Source of the DNA: Sphingobium sp. HWE2-09 | GTDB lineage: Bacteria > Pseudomonadota > Alphaproteobacteria > Sphingomonadales > Sphingomonadaceae | Assembly: GCF_035989265.1 (NCBI RefSeq) | Contig: NZ_JAYKZX010000003.1 | Span: 3,068,501 to 3,132,500, forward strand | Reading direction: 5' to 3' | Length of the DNA: 64,000 bases | The notes under the pieces: generated by a model | Database searches by the model: none | Told to the model about the DNA's origin: nothing | The model's input: the letters and a program-made list of their open reading frames with translations, nothing else | Made by a program: the position numbers and the translations under genes | Part shown: positions 55,457-63,838 of the stretch, piece by piece | How positions within the stretch are numbered: position 1 is the first letter of the stretch | Layout of the letters: each line of letters opens with the position of its first letter

Positions 55457-56680
55457 ATGACTCGCATTCTCCACGTCCTGGACCACAGTCTGCCGCTCCA
55501 TAGCGGCTATACCTTTCGCACCCGCGCGATCCTGCGCGCGCAGATCGCCCGGGGCTGGGACGTGCGCGGCATCACCGGCCATCGCCACGCGGCGGAGGGG
55601 CCAGCGGAGGAACTGGTCGACGGCCTGACCTTCCACCGCACGCCCGGCGCACCGGCAAGTGGCAATCCTCTGATTCGCGAATGGCGCGACATTGCTGCTC
55701 ATGCCGATGCGATCGACGCACTGGTGCGGCAATGGCGGCCGGACGTCATCCATGCCCATTCGCCGGTACTGAACGCCATCGCCGCGCAGCGCGTCGCCAA
55801 GCGCCACAACCTGCCGATGATCTACGAAATCCGCGCTTTCTGGGAAGATGCGGCGGTCGGCAACGGCACCGGGGTCGAAGGCAGTCCGCGCTATTGGCTG
55901 ACCCGCCAGCTGGAAACCCATGCCGTGCGCGCGGCCGATGCCGTCGCGGTCATCTGCGAAGGGCTGCGCGGCGACCTGATCGCGCGCGGCGTGGCGGCGG
56001 ACAAGATCATCGTGTCGCCCAATGGCGTCGACATGGACCAGTTCGGCGCACCGGTCGATCGCGACCCGGCGCTGACCGCCAAGCTGGGGCTGGAGGGTGC
56101 CGACGTGGTCGGCTTCATCGGCAGCTTCTACGATTATGAAGGGCTGGACGACCTGATTGCAGCCATGCCGCGACTCGTGCGGGCCCGGCCCCGGGCCAAG
56201 CTGCTGTTGGTCGGTGGCGGCCCGCGCGAACAGGCGCTGCGCGAACAGGCGCTGGCGTCGCCCTTTGCCGACCATATCGTCTTCGTCGGTCGCGTGCCGC
56301 ACGACCAGGTCGAACATTATTATGCGCAGGTCGATATCCTGGCTTATCCGCGGAAGGCGATGCGCCTGACCGATCTGGTCACGCCTTTGAAACCGCTGGA
56401 GGCGATGGCGCAGGGCCGCCTGGTCGCTGCGTCCAGCGTCGGCGGGCATCGCGAACTGATCGAGGATGGCGTCACCGGCACCCTGTTCGCGCCGGACGAT
56501 CCGGCCGCCATCGCTACCGCGCTGGCAGGCCTGTTCGCTGATCGTGCCGGATGGGACGAACGCCGCGCCGTCGCCCGCGCCTTTGTCGAGCGCGAGCGTA
56601 ACTGGTCGTCAAACATTTTGCGTTACGAGCCTGTTTACCAACGGCTGTTGCGTCCTGCCCGGACGCGGGCCGCCGCATGA
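55457..56680 (+). CDS. Glycosyltransferase, exosortase A system-associated (GT4 type)
   Basis: The 407-aa enzyme starts MTRILHVLDHSLPLHSGYTF, followed by RTRAILRAQIARGWDVRGIT, the layout of exosortase A-associated GT4 glycosyltransferases (TIGR04063 type). The donor-binding end has EALRAMAQGR-type LEAMAQGRLVAASSVGGHRE and IEDGVTGTLFAPDDPAAIA. It transfers a sugar to a lipid carrier or glycan. It is divergent from the ligase, with a 106-bp gap to the small ORF. A membrane gene (56699) follows after 18 bp. Confidence 0.88.
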   Translation: MTRILHVLDHSLPLHSGYTFRTRAILRAQIARGWDVRGITGHRHAAEGPAEELVDGLTFHRTPGAPASGNPLIREWRDIAAHADAIDALVRQWRPDVIHAHSPVLNAIAAQRVAKRHNLPMIYEIRAFWEDAAVGNGTGVEGSPRYWLTRQLETHAVRAADAVAVICEGLRGDLIARGVAADKIIVSPNGVDMDQFGAPVDRDPALTAKLGLEGADVVGFIGSFYDYEGLDDLIAAMPRLVRARPRAKLLLVGGGPREQALREQALASPFADHIVFVGRVPHDQVEHYYAQVDILAYPRKAMRLTDLVTPLKPLEAMAQGRLVAASSVGGHRELIEDGVTGTLFAPDDPAAIATALAGLFADRAGWDERRAVARAFVERERNWSSNILRYEPVYQRLLRPARTRAAA

Positions 56681-56698
56681 ACAAGGGTTGAAGAATAA

Positions 56699-57758
56699 GT
56701 GTCGGCAGGCGTGCACACTCAGCGGGGAATGGCGATGGCGGCCTTGGGCGGCCTGGCCATGGCGCTGCTGATTCTATGCATTCCGGTCGGCCTGATGGAA
56801 ATGATCGTGGCGTCGAGCGGGCTGAGCGAGGCCTGGCCCGCCGCCGCGCCGCCTCTGGGTTTGAAGGCGCGCCTGATCATGGCGGGCTTCGCAGGATTGA
56901 TGACGTTTGGCCTGATCGGGCTTGCGCGTCGCGATGCCGGATTGCCGGCACAAGATAATGGGAAAGGACGCGCCCATCGCGTCCAGGGAGCACATAAAAT
57001 GGGTTTCGCATTCTCCAAGCTCACCGCACTGGCGCGCGGCCGCGCCGTTCCTGGCCTGGGACCGGACACCGGACCGGACGCGCCGATCCTGCGCCGCGCC
57101 GATGCGCATCCCGACGCCCCGTCGCGCCCGCCGATCTTCGCGAGCCGCGACTTCGACGGCATCGACATTTTCCCGCGCGGTGAATCGGGCCGCCGGAGTT
57201 CTGGTGGCCCGCCGCGAACCGGAAGTAGAAGACAGCGTCGTGCCGTTCGGCCACCTCACCATGCCCAGCGCGCCGATGCCGCTGTCGGACGACCAACTGC
57301 CCCAGCCGACCTTTCTACGCCCCGCCGGACCCTTCGCCGGGCCGACGCTGGTGGAGGATGAGGACGATTATGACGACGAACCGGTCGCCCAAACTGATCC
57401 GTCGATAGACGAATCGCCCGTTGCCGCGCCGTCCTCGGTCGATCAGCCATGGGCGCAGCCTGACGCAGCTCCCTTCGTCGCGCCATCCGCCTTCGCTCAA
57501 CCTGCCGAACCGCTGCGTCCTGCGCCCTTGCCGCTGCCATCCACCCACGGCCTGTCGATCGCGGAGCTGACGACGCGGCTGGAACGCGGCCTTGCGCACC
57601 GTTCGCGCACCGTCGCGCCATCGGCGGCTGGCCGCGGCGTCATCGCCGACATGCCCGTCGCCCCCGCCGTACCGGTGCGCCCGGCGGTGGAGCAGGATGC
57701 CGACGAAGCGCTCCGCGCCGCCCTTGGCGCGCTGCGCTCCATGGCCGGACGACGCTGA
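56699..57758 (+). pseudogene. Unknown membrane protein with Pro-rich tail, interrupted by a frameshift near 57190
   Basis: The first frame starts at GTG and has two membrane segments (AALGGLAMALLILCIPVGL and LIMAGFAGLMTFGLIGLA), then a stretch that ends FASRDFDGIDIFPRGES. After about base 57190 the coding signal continues in the next frame with VLVARREPEVEDSVVPF. It then runs as a long acidic Pro-rich tail (DEDDYDDEPVAQTDPS and others) to IAELTTRLERGLAHRS and AALGALRSMAGRR. A one-base removal in the GGGCCGCC stretch joins the two frames into about 352 aa. An in-frame ATG at 56999 has AGGGAG upstream and could be a second start. The function is unknown. Confidence 0.75.
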
Positions 57759-57811
57759 TATCGGGGAGGGCGGCGAAGGCGCTCGCATCCTTCGCCGCCC
57801 TCCCACCCATC

Positions 57812-58183
57812 TTACCAATCCTCGATCGTCAGCGCCGACAGTTCCAGCCAGACGCCGTCCATATCCGCGTCGCCATCATCGACGCTGATGTCGGCGACGA
57901 AATGCCCCGGCAATACCCACTCCGCGTCAGCCAGGCCGTGCATGAAGGCCATCCCCCGCTCCGGAAAGTCTTCGCCGCTCAGCCGTAGCCGGATGACATG
58001 ACGGCGCCCTTCGAACAGAGCGCTGGCCCAGGGGCGACTGGTCGCTCGTTCGACTATGGCGGGCTGACCCGCCCGATCCAGCAATTGCGCCAGCAACCGG
58101 GGCAGGGGATCGTCCTGCCGACCGCCGATAGCTTTATTTCGGATCAGATTGGCCGATCCGTACCCATGATCCATACTTGTCAT
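57812..58183 (-). CDS. Unknown protein of the S24-repressor divergon, 123 aa
   Basis: The protein starts MTSMDHGYGSANLIRNKAIG, with AGGAG 9 bases before the ATG. The rest is a soluble acidic domain with RLLAQLLDRAGQPAIVERAT, FEGRRHVIRLRLSGEDFPER and a C-terminal ISVDDGDADMDGVWLELSAL. No named family is recognised. It is directly downstream of the 61-aa frame and shares its ATGA overlap. It could be a sphingomonad-specific product of the SOS-like regulon of the adjacent repressor. Confidence 0.75.
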   Translation of the reverse strand: MTSMDHGYGSANLIRNKAIGGRQDDPLPRLLAQLLDRAGQPAIVERATSRPWASALFEGRRHVIRLRLSGEDFPERGMAFMHGLADAEWVLPGHFVADISVDDGDADMDGVWLELSALTIEDW

Positions 58184-58366
58184 TGGCTTACGCTCCTGCG
58201 ATATGTGTTCATGAAATGTTCTATCCGTCTCCGCACCCGATCCCCCGGCTCCCGGCCCAGGCGCAGGTCGAACACCAGCCGGGGGGTCGCGTGCGCATTC
58301 GCGCCCGAACCGGGTCGGCGGCATTTTAAATTCGTGCAGAAACACCTCGATCATACGCAGCAGCAT
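58180..58366 (-). pseudogene. 61-aa HTH-like small protein, readable only across one extra C near 58280
   Basis: From the ATG at 58366 the frame reads MLLRMIEVFLHEFKMPPTRF and GRECARDP. Removing one C from the six-C run at about 58280 then gives RLVFDLRLGREPGDRVRRRI and EHFMNTYRRSVSQ. The stop then overlaps the next ATG by 4 bp (ATGA). The pattern MPPTRFGRE..DPRLVFDLRLGREP resembles the small helix-turn-helix proteins often found near S24 repressors in sphingomonads, from memory. Without the correction the tail is Pro/Gly-rich and unlikely. GGGGAG lies upstream. Confidence 0.6.
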
Positions 58367-58410
58367 TGGCTTTCATCTCCCCATTCAGGCCGACTCGCCC
58401 CATGCAAGCC

Positions 58411-58465
58411 GATAGGTTTATTCCTATCTCAAACTGAATTTCCTACTTGTCTAGGAAAATTCCTA
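58411..58465. promoter_or_regulatory. Operator-like palindrome cluster between the S24 repressor and the divergent operon
   Basis: Three inverted repeats are packed in 55 bp: GATAGG-tttatt-CCTATC (58411-58428), TTTCCTA-cttgtc-TAGGAAA (58439-58458) and TAGGAA-aa-TTCCTA (58452-58465). They share CCTA/TAGG cores and lie in an AT-rich stretch just before both start regions. The likely ligand is the S24 repressor at 58476, acting on itself and on the divergent genes. This is inference. Confidence 0.6.
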
Positions 58466-58475
58466 TCTTTATGGA

Positions 58476-59150
58476 ATGGATATGGATGAATCGCAGCATA
58501 GTCGGATCGCGCTGGATCGGTTGATCGCCGAACGGGGGGAAAATTATGCCGATCTGTCCCGGCTGATCGGCCGCAACCCCGCTTATATTCAGCAGTTCAT
58601 CAAACGCGGGACGCCGCGCAAACTGGATGAGGAGGATCGCCGCGTCCTGGCGCGCTATTTCGGCGTGCCCGAACAGATGCTGGGCGGCACAGCGACGCCG
58701 GTGACTGCGCCCACGCGGATGCGCGGCGTCCCGGCCGTCATCGCCGTGCCGCGCCTGGCGCTCGGCGCATCGGCGGGCGTGGGATCGCTGGATGAGGATG
58801 AGCAGGCGGCGGGCGTCATGGCGTTTGACGCGCGCTGGCTGCGCCATCTGGGCGTGCGGCCGCAGCGCGTCTCAATCATCCGGGTCGACGGCGAATCGAT
58901 GGCGCCGACGCTCAATGATGGGGACGACATCATGGTCGATCATGACGACGACGCCACCCGCCTGCGCGACGGCGTCTATGTGCTGCGGCTGGATGGGGTG
59001 CTGATGGTCAAGCGTGTCGCCATGGGGCCACGGCGCGGCTGGTTCAGCGTGGTCAGCGACAATCCCCATTATCCCGACTGGAACGACATCGATCCGGCGC
59101 TGGTGGACATTGTCGGTCGGGTGGTATGGAGCGGCAGGCGCTTACATTAA
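58476..59150 (+). CDS. S24-family self-cleaving-type repressor with N-terminal HTH
   Basis: The 224-aa protein is of the LexA/CI type. The N-terminal HTH domain (about residues 10-65) has DRLIAERGENYADLSRLIGR and NPAYIQQFIKRGT. The C-terminal S24 peptidase has Ser141 in VDGESMAPTLNDGD and Lys179 in VLMVKRV, the Ser-Lys dyad. An Ala100-Gly101 pair in LALGASAGVG is a candidate self-cleavage site. It should repress until DNA damage or another signal triggers cleavage. It is divergent from the small genes with three palindromes between. No clear ribosome site; an ATG at 58482 is an alternative. Confidence 0.88.
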   Translation: MDMDESQHSRIALDRLIAERGENYADLSRLIGRNPAYIQQFIKRGTPRKLDEEDRRVLARYFGVPEQMLGGTATPVTAPTRMRGVPAVIAVPRLALGASAGVGSLDEDEQAAGVMAFDARWLRHLGVRPQRVSIIRVDGESMAPTLNDGDDIMVDHDDDATRLRDGVYVLRLDGVLMVKRVAMGPRRGWFSVVSDNPHYPDWNDIDPALVDIVGRVVWSGRRLH

Positions 59151-59245
59151 GCATTACAACATGCGGGAGCGCATCCCACCTGCCGGGCGTTGCCTGTCAT
59201 GATAGGCGACACGCATGAAGTTTCAGAACGTCCGGGAGTTTTCGA

Positions 59246-60163
59246 TTGAACGATAACGGCGCGGTGATCCGCAAGGGGCAGGAATGGCAGGGCGCGCCGC
59301 TGGCGCTGGCGACGGTGGTGTCGACCTGGGGTTCCGCCCCGCGCCCGCGCGGCAGCCATATGCTCGTCCATGCCGACGGGCGGTTCGAAGGCAGCATATC
59401 GGGCGGCTGCGTCGAAAGCGCGGTGCTGCAACGCGCGGCCGAGGTAATCGCCGGGCGCGCCCCGCATGTCGAACGCTATGGCGTGGCTGACGGCGATGCG
59501 TGGGAAGTCGGCCTGCCCTGCGGCGGGGAGATTGCGGTGCTGGTCCAGCCCGTCAGCGAAGCCGGGTTTTCCCCCGCACTCTTCGCTCGCATCGCCGCCG
59601 AAAGCGCCCGAGGCCGCGCCCTGACACTGGCGACCGATCTGGACAGCGGCGTGACGCGCGAATCGGCGCAGGCGGGGGCGTTCCTCAACCGCTACGATCC
59701 GCCGCGTCGCCTGCTCATCGTCGGCGCGGTGCAGATCGCGCAAAGCCTGGTGCCGCTGGCGCAGGCGATCGGTGTGACCCCGGTGGTGATCGATCCGCGC
59801 GGTCGCTTCCTGACGGCCGAGCGTTTCCCCGGCGTCGAACTGGACGATCGCTGGCCGGACGAAGCGATCGCCGCGCGCCTACCCGGCGAATCGACCGCGG
59901 TGGTGACCTTGAGCCACGATATCAAGATCGATGATCCCGCCCTGGTCGAAGCATTGCGCGCGCCCACCGGCTATGTCGCGGCGCTGGGATCGCGCAAAAG
60001 CCATGCTGCCCGGCTGGAGCGGCTGGGCGCCATGGGGTTCGACGCGGACGCACTCTCACGTATCGACGGCCCTGCCGGTATCGACATCGGCGCAGTCGGC
60101 GCTGCGGAAATCGCGTTGTCGATCAGCGCAGGCATGATCGCCGGGTTCAATCGGCAGGATTGA
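59246..60163 (+). CDS. XdhC/CoxI family molybdenum-cofactor maturation protein
   Basis: The 305-aa protein starts at TTG with GGGAG 7 bases upstream; no earlier ATG is in frame. The XdhC motifs are ATVVSTWGSAPRPRGSHMLV and GSISGGCVESAV with Cys55, then PCGGEIAVLVQP, and a Rossmann-like domain with LLIVGAVQIAQSLVPLA and SHDIKIDDPALVEAL. XdhC binds and matures sulfurated molybdenum cofactor for xanthine-oxidase-type enzymes. The only such enzyme subunit here is at the left edge of the window, about 58 kb away. Confidence 0.9.
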   Translation: MNDNGAVIRKGQEWQGAPLALATVVSTWGSAPRPRGSHMLVHADGRFEGSISGGCVESAVLQRAAEVIAGRAPHVERYGVADGDAWEVGLPCGGEIAVLVQPVSEAGFSPALFARIAAESARGRALTLATDLDSGVTRESAQAGAFLNRYDPPRRLLIVGAVQIAQSLVPLAQAIGVTPVVIDPRGRFLTAERFPGVELDDRWPDEAIAARLPGESTAVVTLSHDIKIDDPALVEALRAPTGYVAALGSRKSHAARLERLGAMGFDADALSRIDGPAGIDIGAVGAAEIALSISAGMIAGFNRQD

Positions 60164-60171
60164 AGATATGA

Positions 60172-60204
60172 GCGCCCCCCGCCGCAAGGGACGGCAGGGG
60201 GCGC
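60172..60204 (+). terminator. Hairpin after xdhC
   Basis: Arms GCGCCCCCCGCCG and CGGCAGGGGGCGC pair at 12 of 13 bases around CAAGGGA, 9 bp after the stop. No T run follows, so termination efficiency is uncertain. Confidence 0.55.
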
Positions 60205-60320
60205 ATCCCTTACGCTGTCGGGCACAAAGGACGCCGCGCCGTAGCAAAGCGCACGCTATATTCAATACCCCAAAATAGGTATGTTTGAAACTTATTGTCG
60301 TGAAACGGGATTTTACAATC

Positions 60321-60344
60321 GTGATATTGCTCCGGCAATATCAC
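60321..60344. repeat. Perfect 10-bp AT-rich palindrome
   Basis: GTGATATTGC and GCAATATCAC are perfectly complementary around TCCG. It lies between the convergent xdhC and ybdD genes, about 60 bp past the ybdD stop. It may be a terminator without T run or an isolated binding site. Confidence 0.55.
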
Positions 60345-60404
60345 GGAAACAGTTGTGAAGAGCGTGAAGCAAGACGCCCTATAGCTTTGTTTTAAGACGC
60401 TCTT

Positions 60405-60590
60405 TCAACAGCAACGCCCGCCATTCTTGCCGCCATACCGCGCTTCCTGCCGGTCGCGAAAAAACTGCACCCGGTCCATCGTCGGGCGGTCAGGATGATG
60501 GGCGGCCATATGCCTGAGATACGCGTCGTAGTCGGGCAGGCCCACCATGAGTTGCGCGGTGCGGCGCAGCCTCTCGAACATCGCATTCAT
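60405..60590 (-). CDS. YbdD/YjiX family protein paired with CstA
   Basis: The 61-aa protein starts MNAMFERLRRTAQLMVGLPD and has YDAYLRHMAAHHPDRPTMDR, QFFRDRQEARYGGKNGG and a double Cys end. This matches the YbdD-like protein that is nearly always coded next to cstA. Its start overlaps the cstA stop by 4 bp (ATGA). In E. coli the homologous BtsT/YjiX pair supports pyruvate uptake, so a similar role is likely. Confidence 0.9.
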   Translation of the reverse strand: MNAMFERLRRTAQLMVGLPDYDAYLRHMAAHHPDRPTMDRVQFFRDRQEARYGGKNGGRCC

Positions 60591-62635
60591 TCGGCCGGAA
60601 CCAGTTGCGAGGGAATCTCCCGGGTCGTGGGCGCGGCCACCCGCCTGGCGGCCAGGCATGTGCGGATGGTGAAGACCAGCAGCGCCAGCACTACCGCCAG
60701 GAACAACGCCACCAGCGCGGCATCGACCCGGTCGTTGAAGATGATGCGCTGCATCTCCGCCATCGACTTGGCCGGGGCCAGCACCGTGCCCGCGTCGGCA
60801 GCGCCCGCAAATTTCGAAGCATGGGCCAGGAAGCCGACCTTGGGGTCGGCCGCAAAGAGCTTGAGCCAACCCGCCGACAGGGTGCAGATCAGCAGCCAGG
60901 CGGTGGGCACCAAAGTGACCCAGGCAAACCGGTCCTGCTTCATGCGGAATAGCACGGCGGTGCCCAGCATCAATGCGATGGCCGCCAGCATCTGGTTGGA
61001 GATGCCGAACACCGGCCAGAGCGTGTTCACGCCTCCCAGCGGATCGGTGACGCCCTGATACAGGAAGAAGCCCCAGGCCGCGACCGTCAGCGCGGTGGCG
61101 ACGATGCCGGGAACGTGGCTGCTCGTCTCCTTGAACGAAGGCACGGCCAGCGCGATCAGATCCTGCAGCATGAAGCGCCCGGCGCGGGTGCCCGCGTCCA
61201 CCGCGGTCAGGATGAACAAAGCCTCGAACAATATCGCGAAATGATACCAGAAGGCCTTCATAGCCGGGCCGCCGACGACATGGGAGAATATCTCCGCCAT
61301 CGCCACCGCCAGCGTCGGCGCGCCGCCCGCGCGGCTGATGATGCTATGTTCGCCGACATCTTTCGCCGTCTGAGCAATCAGGTCCGGCGAGATCGGGAAG
61401 CCCATGGCGGTAACGGCGGCGGACGCGCTCGCCGTATCCGTGCCGATCAGCGCCGCCGGGCTGTTCATCGTGAAATAGATGCCGGGGTCCAGGATCGAGG
61501 CGCCGACCAGCGCCATGATCGCCACGAACGCCTCCATCAGCATCGCGCCATAGCCGATGAGCGGCGCATGGGCTTCGCTGGCGATCAGCTTGGGCGTGGT
61601 GCCGCTGGAAATCAGCGCATGAAATCCCGATACCGCCCCGCACGCAATGGTGATGAACAGGAAGGGAAACAGGCCGCCCGCCCAGACCGGGCCATTGCCG
61701 CCGACGAATTGCGTCAAAGCGGGCATTTTCAATGGCGGCGCCATGATGACGATGCCGATCGCCAATGCCGCGATCGCGCCGATCTTGAGAAAGGTGGACA
61801 GATAATCGCGCGGCGCCAGCAGCAGCCACACCGGCAGGACGGACGCGACCGCGCCATAGCCGATCAATATCCAGCACAGCTGCACCGGCGTGAAGGTGAA
61901 GGCCGGACCCCAGACCGGCGACGCGGCGATCGCCTGTCCATAGACGATCGCGGCGATCAGGCCGATCAGGCCCAGGATCGACACTTCGCCGATCCGTCCC
62001 GGCCTGATCCAGCGGGTATAGGTGCCCATCGCCATCGCCAGCGGCACGGTGGCCGCAACGGTGAACATGCCCCAGGGACTTTCCGCCAGCGCCTTGACCA
62101 CGATCAGCGCCAGCACCGCCAGAATGATGACCATGATCATGAAGGCGCCGAACAGCGCGATCGTGCCTGCAACCTGGCCCATTTCCATGCGAATGAGTTC
62201 GCCCAGCGACTTACCGTCGCGGCGCATGGAAATGAACAGGATCATGAAATCCTGCACCGCACCCGCCAGCACGACGCCGACAATGATCCACAGCGTGCCC
62301 GGCAGATAGCCCATCTGCGCCGCCAGCACCGGCCCGACCAGCGGCCCCGCACCCGCGATCGCCGCGAAATGATGGCCGAACAGCACACTGCGTTCGGTCG
62401 CGACATAGTCCAGCCCGTCGGCGCGGCGGATCGCCGGGGTCGGCCGCGCCGGGTCGAGCCGCATCACATGGCGGGCGATGAACAGCGCATAATAGCGATA
62501 GGCGACCAGGAAACAGCTGACCGCCGCAACCACGATCCACAACGCATTGACCGCCTCGCCGCGCGACACGGCGACGAAGGTCAGGGCCACCGCTCCGACG
62601 ATCGCGATCAAAATCCAGGGTAGATGCCGGGTCAT
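60587..62635 (-). CDS. cstA: Carbon starvation protein CstA (pyruvate/peptide transporter family)
   Basis: The 682-aa membrane protein has about 16 helices and the CstA signatures RADGLDYVATERSVLFGHHF, FAAIAGAGPLVGPVLAAQMG and GAVQDFMILFISMRRDGKSL. It ends with a C-terminal domain that includes TIRTCLAARRVAAPT. Homologues import pyruvate or peptides on carbon starvation. It is co-transcribed with ybdD. The start is MTRHLPWILIAIV. The length is normal. Confidence 0.95.
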   Translation of the reverse strand: MTRHLPWILIAIVGAVALTFVAVSRGEAVNALWIVVAAVSCFLVAYRYYALFIARHVMRLDPARPTPAIRRADGLDYVATERSVLFGHHFAAIAGAGPLVGPVLAAQMGYLPGTLWIIVGVVLAGAVQDFMILFISMRRDGKSLGELIRMEMGQVAGTIALFGAFMIMVIILAVLALIVVKALAESPWGMFTVAATVPLAMAMGTYTRWIRPGRIGEVSILGLIGLIAAIVYGQAIAASPVWGPAFTFTPVQLCWILIGYGAVASVLPVWLLLAPRDYLSTFLKIGAIAALAIGIVIMAPPLKMPALTQFVGGNGPVWAGGLFPFLFITIACGAVSGFHALISSGTTPKLIASEAHAPLIGYGAMLMEAFVAIMALVGASILDPGIYFTMNSPAALIGTDTASASAAVTAMGFPISPDLIAQTAKDVGEHSIISRAGGAPTLAVAMAEIFSHVVGGPAMKAFWYHFAILFEALFILTAVDAGTRAGRFMLQDLIALAVPSFKETSSHVPGIVATALTVAAWGFFLYQGVTDPLGGVNTLWPVFGISNQMLAAIALMLGTAVLFRMKQDRFAWVTLVPTAWLLICTLSAGWLKLFAADPKVGFLAHASKFAGAADAGTVLAPAKSMAEMQRIIFNDRVDAALVALFLAVVLALLVFTIRTCLAARRVAAPTTREIPSQLVPAE

Positions 62636-62857
62636 GCCGCCTCATGTCGATAGGGAGCCTGCTCAGTAGAGCATAGGGCAGACGCCGATTAGCGTATCAA
62701 CGCCACCCTAAGCTGCTCGACCGGAAAGACAACGCCCTCGACACCCATGGGCGCGCGACATATCTCCAACGTGATAACAATATGTCATCAGAACAATCAT
62801 GTACCCAGGCCTTCGCCGCGGAACAGCGACTTTGGTCAATGCAGCTTGCTATCAGCC

Positions 62858-63262
62858 CTAGCGCCGCGCCCCACGCCGCCGAAACGGCCAGTCCATCACC
62901 CCACCGGCCCACAACGCCCACCAGATGATGACAGGCTGCAACGCCAGCCGCGGACCATGATACCACCAACTCAGATGCCGCCCACCCAAGGCGATATCGT
63001 TGACCGCATGATTGATATTGGCGGGCCACACGCACAGCGCATACAGCGCCAGCCCGATCCCGGCCGCATAGCGCAGGCGTGGGATCATCAGCCCGATAGC
63101 GCCCGCCAGTTCGGCCACGCCGGTCAGCGCCACGACCGTTTCAGGCATAGGCACCCAATGCGGCGTGATCGCGATGAAGCCACCAGGGCGCGTCAGATGC
63201 GCGATGCCCGCCACCAGATAGAGGGCGGCCAGCACCAGCCGGGCTATGGTGCGGCCGCGCAT
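62858..63262 (-). CDS. DoxX family membrane protein
   Basis: The 134-aa protein has four membrane segments and the DoxX pattern: ARLVLAALYLVAGIAHLTRP, VALTGVAELAGAIGLMIP and LRYAAGIGLALYALCVWPAN. DoxX proteins are quinone-related or of unknown role. Its stop is followed by about 220 bp with no gene on the way to cstA. It begins 4 bp after the neighbouring stress protein ends, so the two probably form one transcript. Confidence 0.82.
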   Translation of the reverse strand: MRGRTIARLVLAALYLVAGIAHLTRPGGFIAITPHWVPMPETVVALTGVAELAGAIGLMIPRLRYAAGIGLALYALCVWPANINHAVNDIALGGRHLSWWYHGPRLALQPVIIWWALWAGGVMDWPFRRRGARR

Positions 63263-63266
63263 GGCG

Positions 63267-63713
63267 TCAGTGCATCACGTCGATTTCGAGTTCGCCTTCA
63301 TCCTGCCCATCCCAATAATGGGCGCGTTCGGCATGGACATGGATCATCACGAGCCCCGGCGTGTCGGCCCCATCCTCGAACCACAGTTCCAAGTCCGGGT
63401 TCCAATGCTCTTCGAACTGCGCGCGGTCGCGGATCAGGTCGGCGCGACCTTCCAGCGCGATGAACAAGGGGCGCTGGCCGAACAGACCGCTTTTGCCGTG
63501 GAAGGACAGGCTGACACGCGGATCGCGCTCTATATCCCGCACCATCAACGTGTCGTCGGTGGTGAAATAATAGCTGTCGCCACCGTGCGCGACATCATGA
63601 TTGTTGCTCATCGGCCGGGCGCCGATATGTCCGTCTTCCGTATGGGTCGACAGCATCGCGAAATCGATATGCTGCATTTTCTCGGCCAGACTGGCGATCG
63701 TATGCTCCACCAT
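63267..63713 (-). CDS. Pyridoxamine 5'-phosphate oxidase-fold protein (general stress protein 26-like)
   Basis: The 148-aa protein starts MVEHTIASLAEKMQHIDFAM with AAGGAGAG before it. The FMN-binding split-barrel fold is suggested by MLSTHTEDGHIGARPMSNNH, YYFTTDDTLMVRDIERDPRV and SLSFHGKSGLF. Such proteins bind flavin or F420 and are often stress induced; activity is unknown. It precedes doxX on the same strand with a 4-bp gap. Confidence 0.85.
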   Translation of the reverse strand: MVEHTIASLAEKMQHIDFAMLSTHTEDGHIGARPMSNNHDVAHGGDSYYFTTDDTLMVRDIERDPRVSLSFHGKSGLFGQRPLFIALEGRADLIRDRAQFEEHWNPDLELWFEDGADTPGLVMIHVHAERAHYWDGQDEGELEIDVMH

Positions 63714-63838
63714 ATGTCTCTCCTTTGCTCGATTGAGTCTCAACGCAGGACGGGGCGAGTCGGGTTCCCATATCGATCGACTCCGATGATATAAGAACAT
63801 ATAAAGAACATCAACGACATGATTCGGGATGCATTATC

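Noticed and set aside
53856..56680. A complete exosortase/PEP-CTERM locus
   Set aside because: Only the ligase and glycosyltransferase types are present; no exosortase or PEP-CTERM signal was seen, so the core may lie elsewhere in the genome.
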